Of a DNA stretch of 64,000 nucleotides, positions 52,241 through 64,000 are shown in pieces. The position numbers were made by a program, and so were the translations under genes. The stretch comes from Glandiceps talaboti (Eukaryota; Hemichordata; Enteropneusta; Spengelidae): positions 9,535,931 through 9,599,930 of the forward strand of contig NC_135555.1 in NCBI RefSeq assembly GCF_964340395.1, in the 5' to 3' direction. Below the pieces are notes generated by a model. The model did no database searches, was not told the DNA's origin, and saw nothing but the letters and a program-made list of their open reading frames with translations. Numbering within the stretch: position 1 is the stretch's first letter; every line of letters starts with the position of its first letter.

Positions 52241-55106
52241 CATATTTCATGATTTTCATTGTGTATCTTTTTTTTAATTCTATCCCCAGCTTCCTGTATT
52301 TGATTCTTAGATAATCCGTTAGTTATTGGGTACATGCAGTCAATTCGACTTATTTCTCATACATATTTGATATTTTCTGTCGCTTGCCTCGATCAATGTA
52401 TAGAATAGTCCAGTGGTTACGAAGTGTTTTGTTAACAATACCACAACCCGAGACTGATATAATAAAACATATCTGAGAGTCTGCTATAATAGACAACACA
52501 TCATATTACATATGACCTACTTTTTTGATCAAAGGAATTGCGTTTTATTAATTTACTTCAACATATTGTTAGTTTGGAGTCGTTACCAATATGCTGTTGA
52601 TTTGCCTTTGGTACTAACAAAATTCACAATATTGATAATTATATAAAGTGTTCGTGACGATGTCAATAATTTAGTGAGAAAAGAAGTTGACGATAAAAGA
52701 GACTGCTACAACCCATGACATTTGACGATATTTCATTCACTTTGATATAATCACAATGAGTGGGTTCTCGTCTGATAATTTGTTACGTTGCGACCAAAAG
52801 GGAATCTGACAACTGCCACAAACCGGCAGCAGTACGGGAGGATCTGCGCGAAAAGGTTAATTGTTTATTGTCATCGGGTTTGAGAAAGGGTAATATTTCC
52901 TGTTAAAAGTTTAAAGGAGGGTTTTCGTTATGATGGTTAAAGATCACACCTGAGTTCTTCTCCAATATTTGAAAGCAATTATAACCATATTTGCCTTTCA
53001 TGCCAGGTCAATCAGATTAAACTCTGATGTGGTGATATACACTAGATGTCTTTATTTACCTCCTTTTCCATCGTTTGTTTTGTTTCGGGTGATCGTCACT
53101 TTCAGTTTGATGCTAGGAGTGGTTCCCGGATATTTATAGCACAAACAGTCATGTAACTGTAAATTCACTATTGTGACCAAATACACTAAATGTTAGGCCT
53201 TTGCATGAGAAAGGGTCTTGTAAAATGAGGTATGATGTCCAATCTGGAGTTCTGCGAGGAACCTCCTCGTACGATTACTCATCATGGGGTGTCCCCCCCC
53301 CCCCACACACACACGCACACACCCGGGACTGTCCCTCTAGGAATTGGGATGCAACTGCGAACGATTTTGCAACACTTAACACTGGGAACAATATTCGATC
53401 ACTAGGAACAATACTTCGACAGTTTTTTTTTAAAAAGCGAAAAGATTTTGGAAAATGATTTTAGATTTCATGAAAATGTAGGTTCAAGTTTGTTATCCCT
53501 ATAAGCGACGAAGAGAATTTTAAGATTGAAATTTTATCAGAGAATTGCCTGCCTGACCCCTAAATTGACGTTTGCATGGAGCTGACAATCAATGTAACGT
53601 AACCTGGGACAATCATCAACCTCTTAACCCCAAAATGACTTAATGTCAGAATTATCGTTAATATCCCTGCTAAATGACAACGTCAGAATCAATATGTAGA
53701 GTGTATTCTCCTAATTCATGTGAAATGCTAAGTAGGGAACTATAAATAATACGTATCAAAACCACACAATATTTGATCATAATCTTATCGGGTTAATCAT
53801 TTAAAAGCATGTTTATGGTAGTTTTTTAAAAACGTTCGGATCAAAGATTATGAAGACATTAAAATTGCGGGTATATTGGACATACTTGAATTAATGTTGG
53901 CCTTAATGTCTAGCTAAGTACTATGTAAAGCTGATAAAATAATCTATCGTGTGTTTTCATGTTTGTTTAATGTCTGGTATTTGATGTAAATGATTTAAGG
54001 AGGGGACATTAAATTTGAAGGGGAGAGTGTATATGAGTGATGCACGCTCTGGTCTCACGATATATGCTGCAACACAACGGGGCTGACAGGCTATTATACG
54101 GTTATACCAACAAAGTTCATCTATTTCTTCGTATAACCTTTGTTTCACGATATCGCTGTCCACTTAGGAGAAAATAGGGGCAAAGAAGGTACACCCATTG
54201 TTTAAGGCAATGAAACGCTAACAGAACCCCGTTCAGAAGCGAAAGCACATTATCCGGTGACGCAACGGATGGTGTCGTAAAGAGACCTGTGGTTTTACGA
54301 CATTGATACAACACTTTCTTATCTTGTACATAAAATTGGCTATTTGGCATATCTAATTTAACGATTAACCGACGCGACACAGGCAACCGAAGTAGATGAG
54401 CTTGTGTTACTATCGAAAAATCAAATGGAAATAAAGTAAGCCATTGCTATTTATTCGTCGTCTGATGTTCGATGTGATATAGGGGGGGGGGGTCAATGGC
54501 TAAAGCGTATTACTAATCAATGTTCTGATCTCGCTATCTCACGTTTTGAGGCGGACAGGTACATGTTATCTAAAAGTTAAATGTTTACAGAAATTATTGA
54601 TTTACGATTTTATGGCTATCTAATGAGTACTGCACTTTTCAGAATTACTTAGCTTCTAGTAGATCACTTGCGTTTGTTAACGTTTCCTATAACTTGTAAA
54701 CATCTAAGAACCGTGTTAAGTCTGGGACAGCATCCTTTCAGCGGCGTTCACAACCTCTTTATGTTTAAATGTAAATGTTATCAGAGTAATAACTGAAAAA
54801 AGTGCATTTTAAAATAGTTTTTATTACATTCATATGTCTCAGGGTAGGATTTAGAATCCATTAGAATTGTCTGGGTTTTACAGACTTGACTTACTGCCAG
54901 ACAAAGTCTCATTTGGCGCTGATAAGAGAATGACTTTTTGTCCAAACATGTGTTGAACGTTTGACATTTGAATGTAAACACATTAATTAGTTTTAAGGTA
55001 AGAACCATTTTATTCGGAGGAGGGGTACTGCATATGATCAGTAGTCATACTGAAGTTGACAAAACAATAGAATGTTGCTTACATAGGCTCCTTCACACTG
55101 TTACCT

Positions 55107-55345
55107 CATGGGTCTTAGCAGACAGGAAAGTCATTGAATATTCATGACCCCCAAGTGTTTATTTCCTTATAAATAATCATGAATATGTATTGTTCATCTA
55201 ATAAATATTCATGCATATAGATAAACAAGTTTTAATTTGTTTCTTGGCAATTGAGAGAAATTTGATGGGAAATTATGAAATTACTCTCCAGAACTTAAAG
55301 TTTATGAAAATACTTTATTTCCTCGCGTGATGTTTCGCCTGTACC
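55107..55345. mobile_element. Partial second copy of the MITE at 15891
   Basis: It shares ATGGGTCTTAGCAGACA at its left side and CCAGAACTTAAAGTTTATGA with ATACTTTATTTCCT at its right side, in the same order as the interior and right end of the 15891 element. The left terminal repeat is not recognisable. Confidence 0.5.
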
Positions 55346-55977
55346 TTCATGGCTCTTAGTAGTAACTTCTGTTTACTATTAAAACAGATATAGAAATTAC
55401 TAAAATATATTGAGTCATGTTTAGTTATAGCTAGAACTCTTATTCGATATATGTGTAAGCTGATAAAAGTGTGACAACAATAGTTTGGTTACCAAAACAT
55501 TTGAAAATCGCCAACGTCATGTTTACCAATCCCCTTTTATTCACATTCAATCACGTCTATCCTATTTTGTAGACGCATATGTGCTCCAAAAATAAGATTG
55601 ATCGTGAATTAAGTATATGTATTGTATACCAAAAGCAGACCTCTGTATAACAGACAACTGAATAAGTTTGTAAACGTTCTGGTTAACAACACCCTAATTG
55701 ATGAGCCTCATCGATTAAACACAAGCCTGGTATGTCATAGTGTCATGTTCTGTATCATGTTTGCTTTATTTTCCATTAGGTATGACGTCAAAGTGCATTC
55801 ATACTCATATATTACAATGTTGTGGCTATCATTGGGTTCAAATATCAGACAATATATTTTATTTCATTGAGTTACATACACGCAAAATATTCTCATTCAT
55901 TACTATGAGAAATGTTTTGAATTGAATTAAGTGGCATGTGAATAATTCAGGTTGGTTCAATGGTGCTACAGGGAGAA

Positions 55978-55978
<1 letters not shown>

Positions 55979-56030
<52 letters not shown>
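55979..56030. repeat. (CA)n microsatellite
   Basis: About 25 uninterrupted CA units. Confidence 0.98.
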
Positions 56031-56031
<1 letters not shown>

Positions 56032-59000
56032 TTATAGAATATGGTCGTTGTTACAACTAAAACTGGTTTATAGAAAATCAATCGTCAAGTTATACTTTTA
56101 TGTCTTTTTGTCATTTCTATATATTATTCCCATTATTTCAAATTGTCGAACCTGCTATCGCGCATGTCGATTAAGTATCAATATAGTGTAGTGTAACGCT
56201 GTGTGGCATTCTGTTCTTGTATGTTGATATGACATGTGTTATTATATAATTTGCCCTAAAGGTACATGGTATATAGCTTAAGTAGAGCTCCCCACTGTTA
56301 TTTAGATAGAAGAGAAAAATGACGTAAAACACATAACTTTGGAAGTACTTAAATATTCGAAATAAGCCATATTTTAAGTTACCAAGCTCACTGCGCACAC
56401 TCAACCATTTTATGGTTTTAAGTTTTCTGTGTACTTTGACTCAATGTTTAGCTAAAAAATGGGAACACGCTTACGGAGTCTGCAACTTTAATCTGTTTTG
56501 TTCACATGATTTTATTACACTTCACTTCAGACGTTTTCATCATTCACTCAATGTTTCCATGTGTAATCCTTTACTTTATTTTATTACGTATTATTCCGTT
56601 ATTTCCATTTGACAAATTACTTGGTTGTTTGTTGAGCACACTTCTGTATATCATGTATCTGTAAGTCTAGGGTCCCCTCAGTATCATTTTTCAATGTTGA
56701 GATCCGTTCTCGTTAAATCTGACTCCTAGAATAATTTACATTTGATTTACTCAATTACTCAAATTATGATAAAATATTTCAAGAACATGATATATAGATA
56801 ATGGAGCCTTTAATGGCAGGAAACGATTTTATAATTCCATAGACAATGTAATATGACAATATCAGTTTTGTTCACGAAATGTTTTCAGGTGCTTAGTTTT
56901 AAGTAGAGCTGGTGAACAGGAATTTTCATTAAAATTTGTAATGCGGGGCAGATTTTGTAACTTTATTAACATGAATTTCCGAGAATATGTAATGAGGATT
57001 ACAGGCAACAGTTGTCATTTAAAGAGGTACAACATTATGGTATTTGGAGGTTACACTTTTCCCATATTAGAACATAATTATACTATTCTAAGTACTAAAA
57101 TATGTTGAATCAATCCACCAACTGAACATTATATTAGGACAGAATTTCAGAGGTACCAAGAAAATCACCAAACACCGCATTTGGTTTCCAAGCTTCTTGT
57201 TCACCCCTTCTGCTAAACTGTGGCGATCCAGCTTTGCTTCCAACAAGTATAAGTATTGACAGCGGAGAACTTCACTGTCTGTGGTTTCCGCGTATATTGT
57301 TGATTTGTGTTGTGTACGCTAGCTGGGCATTAGCCGAAACAGGACCTTTCATGGAGACTATACTTCTAAGTTGGTGACTGTTAAAAAGAAAAAAAACAGA
57401 CTAAACCATTATCCGTGAACTTTCGGGTGATCTGCAGAAAGAAACCCAATAAGTAACAGTTACAGGGTCTCTTAATTTCGAGTGATATTATTATATGTTA
57501 GCGCGGCAGCTTTGCCTCATAAAAGACGGACTGTTTCCGTTTGATGGTCTTAATAATGATTGAGGAATGCATGTAAGACCAAACCAGTAAATAAAATCCT
57601 GTGTGATCGGTGTATCAAACAACTCAATTAAGTCTAGCATAATCTGTAAGAAACGTTCACATGCACACGGAGTGATTATATTTGGTAGACAGCTAAGCTG
57701 ATATGTCGTAAACCCTATTTCATATGACAAGAAATGATCATCTTGAAGGAGACAAAAGAATTGCACGATCCCATCACAATGAAGTCAAACCACAACATCT
57801 TTCAAATCTCTCTATTAATAGAGCTTCTTGTATTCCTATATGTGGAAACCGTTGTTGTAATTCTGTCAACATTTGGGGCTCCAGCATATAGAGTTAATGA
57901 GTTGATGGACGTAAGATGCTGCGAGTGTTGTTGACGGTATATATAACGTTTCCTGCCACTTGGTAACATATTACAACATCGAAGGACATGGCCAGTACGG
58001 ATATCCAGTTCCTGTAATATTCGATGGTTTTTAAACATGTGTTTCCATCACCAACGCTTCAGTCAATTATATCACTTGCACTGCACGCATATGTATTGTG
58101 TGAAATACGTTCACTCTTTCTATGACGATATGTCATACAGTTAAATCATAATAGCAAATAGCAAAACCAGATCAATTAAAGATTGTTTTCAGGATTGTAT
58201 ATACCTGAAATTTCTCGGTTATTCTGCCTGTAGAATTTGCTTTGTTATTCAAGATAGTTTAGATAGCTTTCTAATTACTTTCTTTCTTGGGAAAGTCGTT
58301 TTTTTTTCTTGTCATGACACAACACTTGCTTTTCTTTGCTTTTGAATGAACCGATTACCGTCCTCATCAATATGCAAATGACTTAATTTATATGCATAGT
58401 CGTCGATAGCTTCAATATCAATAAGGAGATGATATGGGGAAAAGAAATCTGATAGAGGTAGATTGAAATGATAGCATTCTTATAGTGAGATATGCTTACC
58501 GGAAGGAAAGGTGAAAAGGTACCATTATTTATATCTTTCTTCGGATTGGATAGCATAATGATAACGCAGTCAAAGAAGCCGCCTTCCATAATTTAAAAAT
58601 TATAATAAACAAATAATTGAACCACAAAGGGGCATAACCTGTAATTATTTGCTTGTATTATGATTATACCCGAACATGAAAAGCCATTCTCTTCACGGAA
58701 AAATGGATTCTAATCTTTGTAATCAGACGTGGACGACAGAGATTTCAACGTCCATCGTGTATTGTTAATGATTTGATGACGTAATTCGGTGACGTTAAAC
58801 AATTACGTCACAGGATCGTTGATAACTGCAAGCTGAATTCCTGACTGTAGCAACGAGTATTTTTCAGCGTATTGATTTAATCTGTTAAAAGCATAGCAAT
58901 ACAAAATGCATCAAAATAGTGCGTGCCTTAAGTCAAACCAACGGAAAAAATACATTATGGTTTAAATTATGTTTACTATGACTTTCTTCTTATCTAATGT

Positions 59001-61151
59001 CATCATTACAGTTATATAGCCAAGGGGGGTGCTCACTTTTCCTGTCTTTATCTACAAAGCGTGGTGATTTTGCCTGTTCACGTAATTATGAATTCAAGAA
59101 AGCAATTACGTGAATGTTAATAGAAGAAGACGTCGGTAGGAATATTGGACAGGATTGGTATGACATTAACCTTTACACCCCATGGCTAAAGCCTTGCAGA
59201 CAACTTACAAAGATGTAGCTCAAATTTGGGGTAAAATGTCTGTCTTGCAGTTCGTGATATATATGAAAAAACCAATGTCCATTAAAATTTAAGAAAACCG
59301 TGAGAGAAAACACATTGATTCACTCAGTGAAAGCTTTGAATTGACGTTTTCAATTGACTGATACCGCTATATCAAGGGAGACTATTCCCACGGCGTTCAT
59401 ATGGTCCGTTTCACATTCGTTGATTATTATCTCCGTTCGCGTGTTATTTCAATTCAATAGTTGAGTATTCTCTCTCGTGGCATTGCATACAGACTGCATA
59501 GCATCACTAGATCACAAACATATATAATGCAATATTGACCACAACACCCGCCTATTCATCACGTAATTTTCGTGCTTAATCCTCGAGTAAGAATTTCTTT
59601 CATGTCCCGAGATTATTCTCTCCCACAGCGCCTTGTTTTGGTTGACTGCGTTGATAGTTTTTCGTTTATTTTTTAATCAGTTAGATTCGGCGGGTAAAAC
59701 TCCAATCCCAGATATATAATGACCTACTACTTTCTGAGTGTTATTAGTATGAAGGTGGCAAACATTGTCATTGCGATCAAGCCTTCGAGCTAACAACATA
59801 GAGTTCGGTAATACGACCTGACGAAGTTGACTGAGGGAAACTTTACATTTCTAGACAAGCGTAAACATTATACACGAAGTGCCAGATACGTTAGAAGTCT
59901 CACAAAAAGAGCAGAATTCGGTAGTATATGGAAAAAAACTCAATACATCGAGAGACCGATGTATTGAATAGCACACGGTTTTATTTAAGTATCACTTTAA
60001 AACATGCACGGTTGATGGCCGTAAGCTGGAAAGTATCGATGTATACTGCGTCTCTCACTCATCCCGCGGTATCTTCTCTTAGTTACGACCTTTCTTACAA
60101 ATGCTAGCGGTTGTTTATCCTTCTTTTATCACATCGTGTTTTACTACAGAAATCCTCAAGCAGCGTCTCTTTTGTTGAAATTAGTTTATATATTAGCGAC
60201 ATTGTCGAGCAAATCTGTCGATATTGCTCGACAGATGGGTCATCTGTGACTTTATTCTGACTTCCACTGATTCAATAGAAAAAAACCAGCGGAACAATAC
60301 TTCAAGTATATACGTCATGGAAGTTTTCAACGCGCAAGACGAGTGTACAACATTATGATCTTTACATTTAAATTCCGTTCCAGTTTTTTCTTTTTGTAAA
60401 GCGTATGAATACTTCGTGTTATTTCTGACATCACGTCCCCATGGAAACTATGGTGGCTGTCGTTTCTCAAGGAGACATCGAGAATAACTTGGAAACTCAT
60501 CTTAAGCACGAATCAAATAATACATATTTATCACATATTTACCATCCTGTCTTGAAAACACTTACAAGGGTTAAACAGCTGTCATAAACAGCGACGAATG
60601 ACAGTTTTACCGCTATAAATTGCATTCCGCCACGCCTTTTTTAAGCGAAACATATTCAGAAGTGAGAGACATCGTGCTCAAGAGTCGAATCTCTCCATTC
60701 CGAAATATTAAAATTGCATCAGGATTCCCATATTGTAAAATGTTACCTGGTAATAGTTTAATGTTACACAATATTGAAATTTCCTCTCTCAAGTTTGACT
60801 TCATGATTTAGTCGGTTTTTGAAATATTTTCCCTATTATCAGAGTACATCCTTTAGAGCCGGTTGTACCACCTCTCAATCACATAAATTGTTAAAAAGCA
60901 TTTTAACTAAGCGACCACTTAAGTAATAAAAAGGTTTCTACCAAATGCGTTAACTTATCTTTATGGAAAAAATCACGGTGGAAATGTTAAAAGTCATTAG
61001 TGTAGAACTGAACTACCGCTATCTTGTTAACAACAATGTGCAAACCTGAATATAAACTGATTGAGTCTCCTGGTATTTAGTATCAGGAACTTAAACCTTA
61101 GTTCTTAGAGAAAAAGTCCAGTCACAGTTGTATTTATATACAGTTAAAAGG

Positions 61152-61763
61152 TTACAAGAAAAGTCCTGTCACTCGGCCAGACTAATTTCTACCTTTAGTA
61201 CACTTACATTGATTACTGCTATCAACTTAAAGGAAAATTCCAGTCAGACTTATTTCTGCTTATAGTACACTTGCATTGATTACTGCTATCAACTTAAAGG
61301 AAAAGTCCAGTCAGACTTATTTCTGCCTTTAATACATTTGTATTGATTACTGCTATCAACTTAAAGGAAAAGTCCAGTCAGACTTATTTCTGCCTTTAAT
61401 ACATTTGTATTGATTACTGCTATCAACTTAAAGGAAAAGTCCAGTCAGACTTATTTCGGCCTTTAGTACACTTGTACTGATTACTGCTATCAACTTAAAG
61501 GAAAAGTCCAGTCAGACTTATTTCTGCCTTTAGTACACTTGCATTGATTACTGCTATCAACTTAAAGGAAAAGTCCAGTCAGACTTATTTCTGCCTTTAG
61601 TACACTTACATTGATTACTGCTATCAACTTAAAGGAAAAGTCCAGTCAGACTTATTTCTGATTTTAGTGCACTTGTATTGATTACTGCTATCAACTTAAA
61701 GGAAAAGTCCAGTCAGACTTGTTTCTGCCTTTAATATACTTGTACTGGTTACAGCTATCAACT
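61152..61763. repeat. 67-bp minisatellite, about nine copies
   Basis: The unit begins AAAGGAAAAGTCCAGTCAGA and ends GATTACTGCTATCAACTT. Copies start at 61229, 61296, 61363, 61430, 61497, 61564, 61631 and 61698, a spacing of exactly 67 bp, preceded by one diverged copy at 61152-61228. Copies differ at only a few positions. Two 61-kb copies are nearly identical neighbours, suggesting recent amplification. Further decayed AAAAGTCCAGTCAC words lie at about 61110. Confidence 0.95.
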
Positions 61764-61946
61764 AACATATGATTTGGGAGATAAAATAGCACCTTGATAA
61801 GTTATTCAACTTCGAAAATGGATCCCTACTGCACTTGCGATGTGTTTGGTCATTTTGGAGATTTCCTGCAAGGGTTTGTGAGAAGGCCTTCCTGGAAATG
61901 ACGTCACATTTACTACAATCCCTTTCTCTTGAGGGTCAAGTGTATG

Positions 61947-62018
61947 TAAGTTGATAGCAATAAATACAAGTGTACTAAAGGAATACTAAATAAGTCTGAC
62001 CAGAGTTTTCCCTTAAAG
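61947..62018. repeat. Inverted copy of the 67-bp minisatellite unit
   Basis: On the minus strand this stretch reads TTAAGGGAAAACTCTGGTCA, then GACTTATTT, CCTTTAGTACACTTGTATT and TTGCTATCAACTTA, matching the whole 67-bp unit with a few changes and a small insertion. With the array at 61152-61763 it forms a pair of inverted termini around about 180 bp, as in a non-autonomous DNA transposon with one multiplied end. Confidence 0.75.
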
Positions 62019-62617
62019 TGGCAATCTGGAAGAAAAATAGTTTTGATTTTGAATGAATGAATGAACGATTTTTATTTTGTTTTCCTACTTTAAAATACAT
62101 AGTGAAAGAATATAGACAAAGTCTGTATTGTAACTTATTATATAGCGGAAATCTTCCATTTGTGTGTGAAAAGTGCGTTATTGCAAATGATTTGTAACCA
62201 AATCAGGTAAACTCAAGTAATCACTTGTAATCATAAGTAAACACATGAATTAATTACACTATTGATATATTTTGATGTTTCAATATTTGGGAAGGGACAG
62301 GCAAGCACAGACTGGACTCGACATAATGATTACTTGTGTTACGGTAACCCTACATATTACACATGTTGTTTAACACTGTGTTCTGCAAATAGATAAACAT
62401 GGAAAAATTGTTTCACTGATTGAAATCCAAAATAATTACCCATTCCGTCCATATGGTCACTTAAGTATTTCCAATCCAAATACCAAACGCTACTTATCAT
62501 GCTACATGTATTTCAGATTGTCGACATAAGTTCGAGTTCATTGCAAATGAAATTTGTTTTGTTTTGTTTTCTCCGACCATCATACTCAATATTTCCTGAT
62601 GTATTTCCCTTTTTCAG

Positions 62618-62774
62618 AGGAACAAGTGGAATCGATATATCACTTGATGATGTAGATATTAACCAGTGTAGTCAGACAACGAATATATCCGATAGCGGTG
62701 GAGGGATATTGATGCATACAGAGAAAAGGAACGTGTTTGCTGGCACTAACAAATGTCCGCCAGAAAGTACAGAG
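62618..62774 (+). CDS. GPR158/GPR179-like class C GPCR, third coding exon
   Basis: Encodes residues 299-351, the C-terminal part of the Cache region. After the polypyrimidine-rich TTTTTCAG acceptor, A completes Lys299. Then GTSGIDISLDDVDINQC (300-316) and VFAGTNKCPPESTE (338-351) follow. These correspond closely to the FRGVMKVDINLQKVDIDQC and FSGTHKC segments of vertebrate GPR158 as I recall them. Cys316 and Cys345 are expected to be structural. Asn321 (NIS) is a sequon. The insert between the two motifs is longer and Gly/Ser-rich compared with my memory of the vertebrate protein. The exon ends GAG before GTGAGT, phase 0, just before the Cys expected to open the EGF-like segment. The following exon lies beyond the window: no acceptor with a suitable frame was found by 64000. 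Confidence 0.9.
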
Positions 62775-64000
62775 GTGAGTACGCGGAAAAAAATAGAAGA
62801 ACGAAAATGACTTTACTCAGGTGAAATGATTGTGTCAAGAAATAATAAGCAACTTCTATTTCATATGCATATAGTAGAAACCAGTTGACTTGAAACAAAT
62901 CATAGTCTTGCTCAACAAACATTTCACTAGCATTGCTACATTGTATTTGTTTATATGGTTTTTCGACAAAAATCTTATTACCAACTCTTCTTTTTATCAT
63001 CTGGCATGACAAAAGTCTTACCAACATTGCTATATTTTCTTTGAGTGGGGTATAATTTCAGCCAATATTCCCCAGATCGTATACATTGTAACAACGTTTA
63101 CTTTTTCAGGCATGTCAATGGATTACAATGTAACAATTGTAAGTCAATTATTGTCGTGCCAGACAATGTTTACACAACACTTGCAATAGACATGCTACTA
63201 ATCAGAACGCCCTTTTATCAGTTGTGGACAATTTGGAAATGGCTTTGAAGGTACTGTAAAATCTTCTACTAGCACTATCAAACTGATATGACATGTACAT
63301 TCATTGATACAAAAACAATAGCGGGTGCCTCTAATGTAGATTCACTTGATTAGTTCATCAGTTGGTTTATGTATGCGAAAGTTTGTTTATGTCTGTGAAA
63401 GTTAGACATAAGTTATATGGCTACCTTTCACAGACTAAACAAACTGATAACAACATGCCTTGAACCTACAACAAAGGCACCCGATCTTGTTTTGTATTTG
63501 TATATGTCTGTTTGAAAGTGCCATTTGTAATTGTCTACTACTGATACAATGACGTTCTGATCAGCAGCATTTCTATAGAACTGTAATTGCTGTAAGGGAT
63601 TGTAACAATTTTTTTCGAGCCAGACACTAAGGTTCAGCAATGTTTATATTAAGATTTGTGTCGAGTCAGACATGTAGACAGTTTCCATTTTATTCCAACA
63701 TGTAAGCTTAGTGGTGTATTCGACATGTTCCGTACAAGCTTGTAATGTCAGCATCAATGTACATAATGAGAGAATATTTTTACACAGAATCTCTCAGTAT
63801 GTGGTGATTACCTCGGTTAATATATGTATAAACACGCCACGCTGATGGTCAGCTCAGCCGAAAATGCCTGTGTTTAGTGGAAACTAATTGAGCTGTTTTG
63901 CGCATTTTCATCCGGCACCATATGCGAGGTTAATGCGATCGGTGAACATAACTGTAATGCTCGACTGTTTTACGTTCACTCGTTCTTCTTTTTAAAATTT
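62775..64000 (+). other. Start of intron 3 of the receptor gene
   Basis: Begins GTGAGTACGCGG. Most of it is the foldback element at 62870-63700. The remaining 300 bp to the window end is AT-rich with no recognisable exon. Confidence 0.75.
62870..63700. mobile_element. Foldback element of about 830 bp with long imperfect arms
   Basis: The centre is GTCTGTGAAAG (63391-63401) paired with CTTTCACAGAC (63425-63435). Pairing continues outward: 63308-63382 with 63426-63499 (CGGGTGCCT against AGGCACCCG), and ATGCTACTAATCAGAACG (about 63191) against CGTTCTGATCAGCAGCAT (about 63553). The outer right part has two GAG-CAGAC motifs near 63617 and 63664. A diverged copy lies at 18655-19165. No transposase is present. 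It lies within about 100 bp of the exon 3 donor. Confidence 0.7.

Larger units (their letters stand above)
43689..62617 (+). other. Intron 2 of the receptor gene (18.9 kb)
   Basis: Begins GTAAGTTTGAAC and ends GTATTTCCCTTTTTCAG. It is AT-rich. Beyond the arrays and elements listed separately, the intervals 44110-45430, 47110-50080, 50330-55090, 56040-61080 and 62060-62600 show only short unrecognised open frames. Small features seen there: an 18-bp direct repeat (TCATTTTACTAAAAGCAT at 44938 and 45017), a C-run beside a CA-run (about 53293-53323), a 10-base G-run (about 54483) and an 11-bp perfect hairpin at 59940-59967. Confidence 0.85.

Noticed and set aside
53957-54386. Two adjacent minus-strand frames of 68 and 89 codons
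   Set aside because: They look mildly protein-like, but they lie in different frames, have no shared family motif and no clear intron between them.
61152-61763. CRISPR-like appearance of regularly spaced repeats
   Set aside because: The 67-bp units are contiguous with no unique spacers, and the genome is eukaryotic.
63100-63150. TTTTTCAGGCATGTCAATGG as the acceptor of exon 4 (Cys-containing)
   Set aside because: In phase 0 the frame stops within a few codons, and the site belongs to the foldback element, whose relative at 18.9 kb has the same sequence.

Overview
This window is eukaryotic, AT-rich and gene-poor. By eye GC is in the mid-30s percent. It has long introns, very many microsatellites and several families of small inverted-repeat elements. 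This suits a marine invertebrate (a bilaterian such as a hemichordate, echinoderm or amphioxus), but nothing in the sequence fixes the species. There are no operons, no CRISPR array, and no rRNA or tRNA that I could recognise.

One protein-coding gene is well supported, on the + strand: a GPR158/GPR179-like class C G-protein-coupled receptor. Human GPR158 is the metabotropic glycine receptor mGlyR. Three coding exons are present, at 7564-8275, 43505-43688 and 62618-62774. Their splice phases agree (1, then 2, then 0) and together they encode 351 continuous residues. These comprise a signal peptide, a Ser/Thr-rich spacer and the extracellular Cache-type ligand-binding region, with a PYFDCGGG motif in exon 2 and a VDINQC motif followed by FAGTNKC in exon 3. 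The window ends before the EGF-like stalk, the seven membrane helices and the cytoplasmic tail. Introns 1 and 2 are 35.2 kb and 18.9 kb and fill most of the window.

Layout: 1-7200 is intergenic, with a LINE 3'-end relic near 2.4 kb, a possible solo LTR near 3.5 kb, a 144-bp hairpin at 3.9 kb and tetranucleotide arrays. 7200-7563 is the likely promoter and 5' leader. 8276-43504 is intron 1, with (TA)n, two pentanucleotide arrays, a triplet array, a 459-bp MITE-like element, a 920-bp element with 92-bp perfect inverted repeats, and a degenerate ~210-bp repeat cluster. 43689-62617 is intron 2, with large tetranucleotide arrays at 43.8 and 46.6 kb and a 67-bp minisatellite with an inverted copy beside it at 61.1-62.0 kb. 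62775-64000 is the start of intron 3 and is largely a foldback element related to one in intron 1.

I see no new multi-gene system. The most useful content is the receptor gene, whose exons are small islands in 55 kb, and the inverted-repeat and tandem-repeat elements in its introns.
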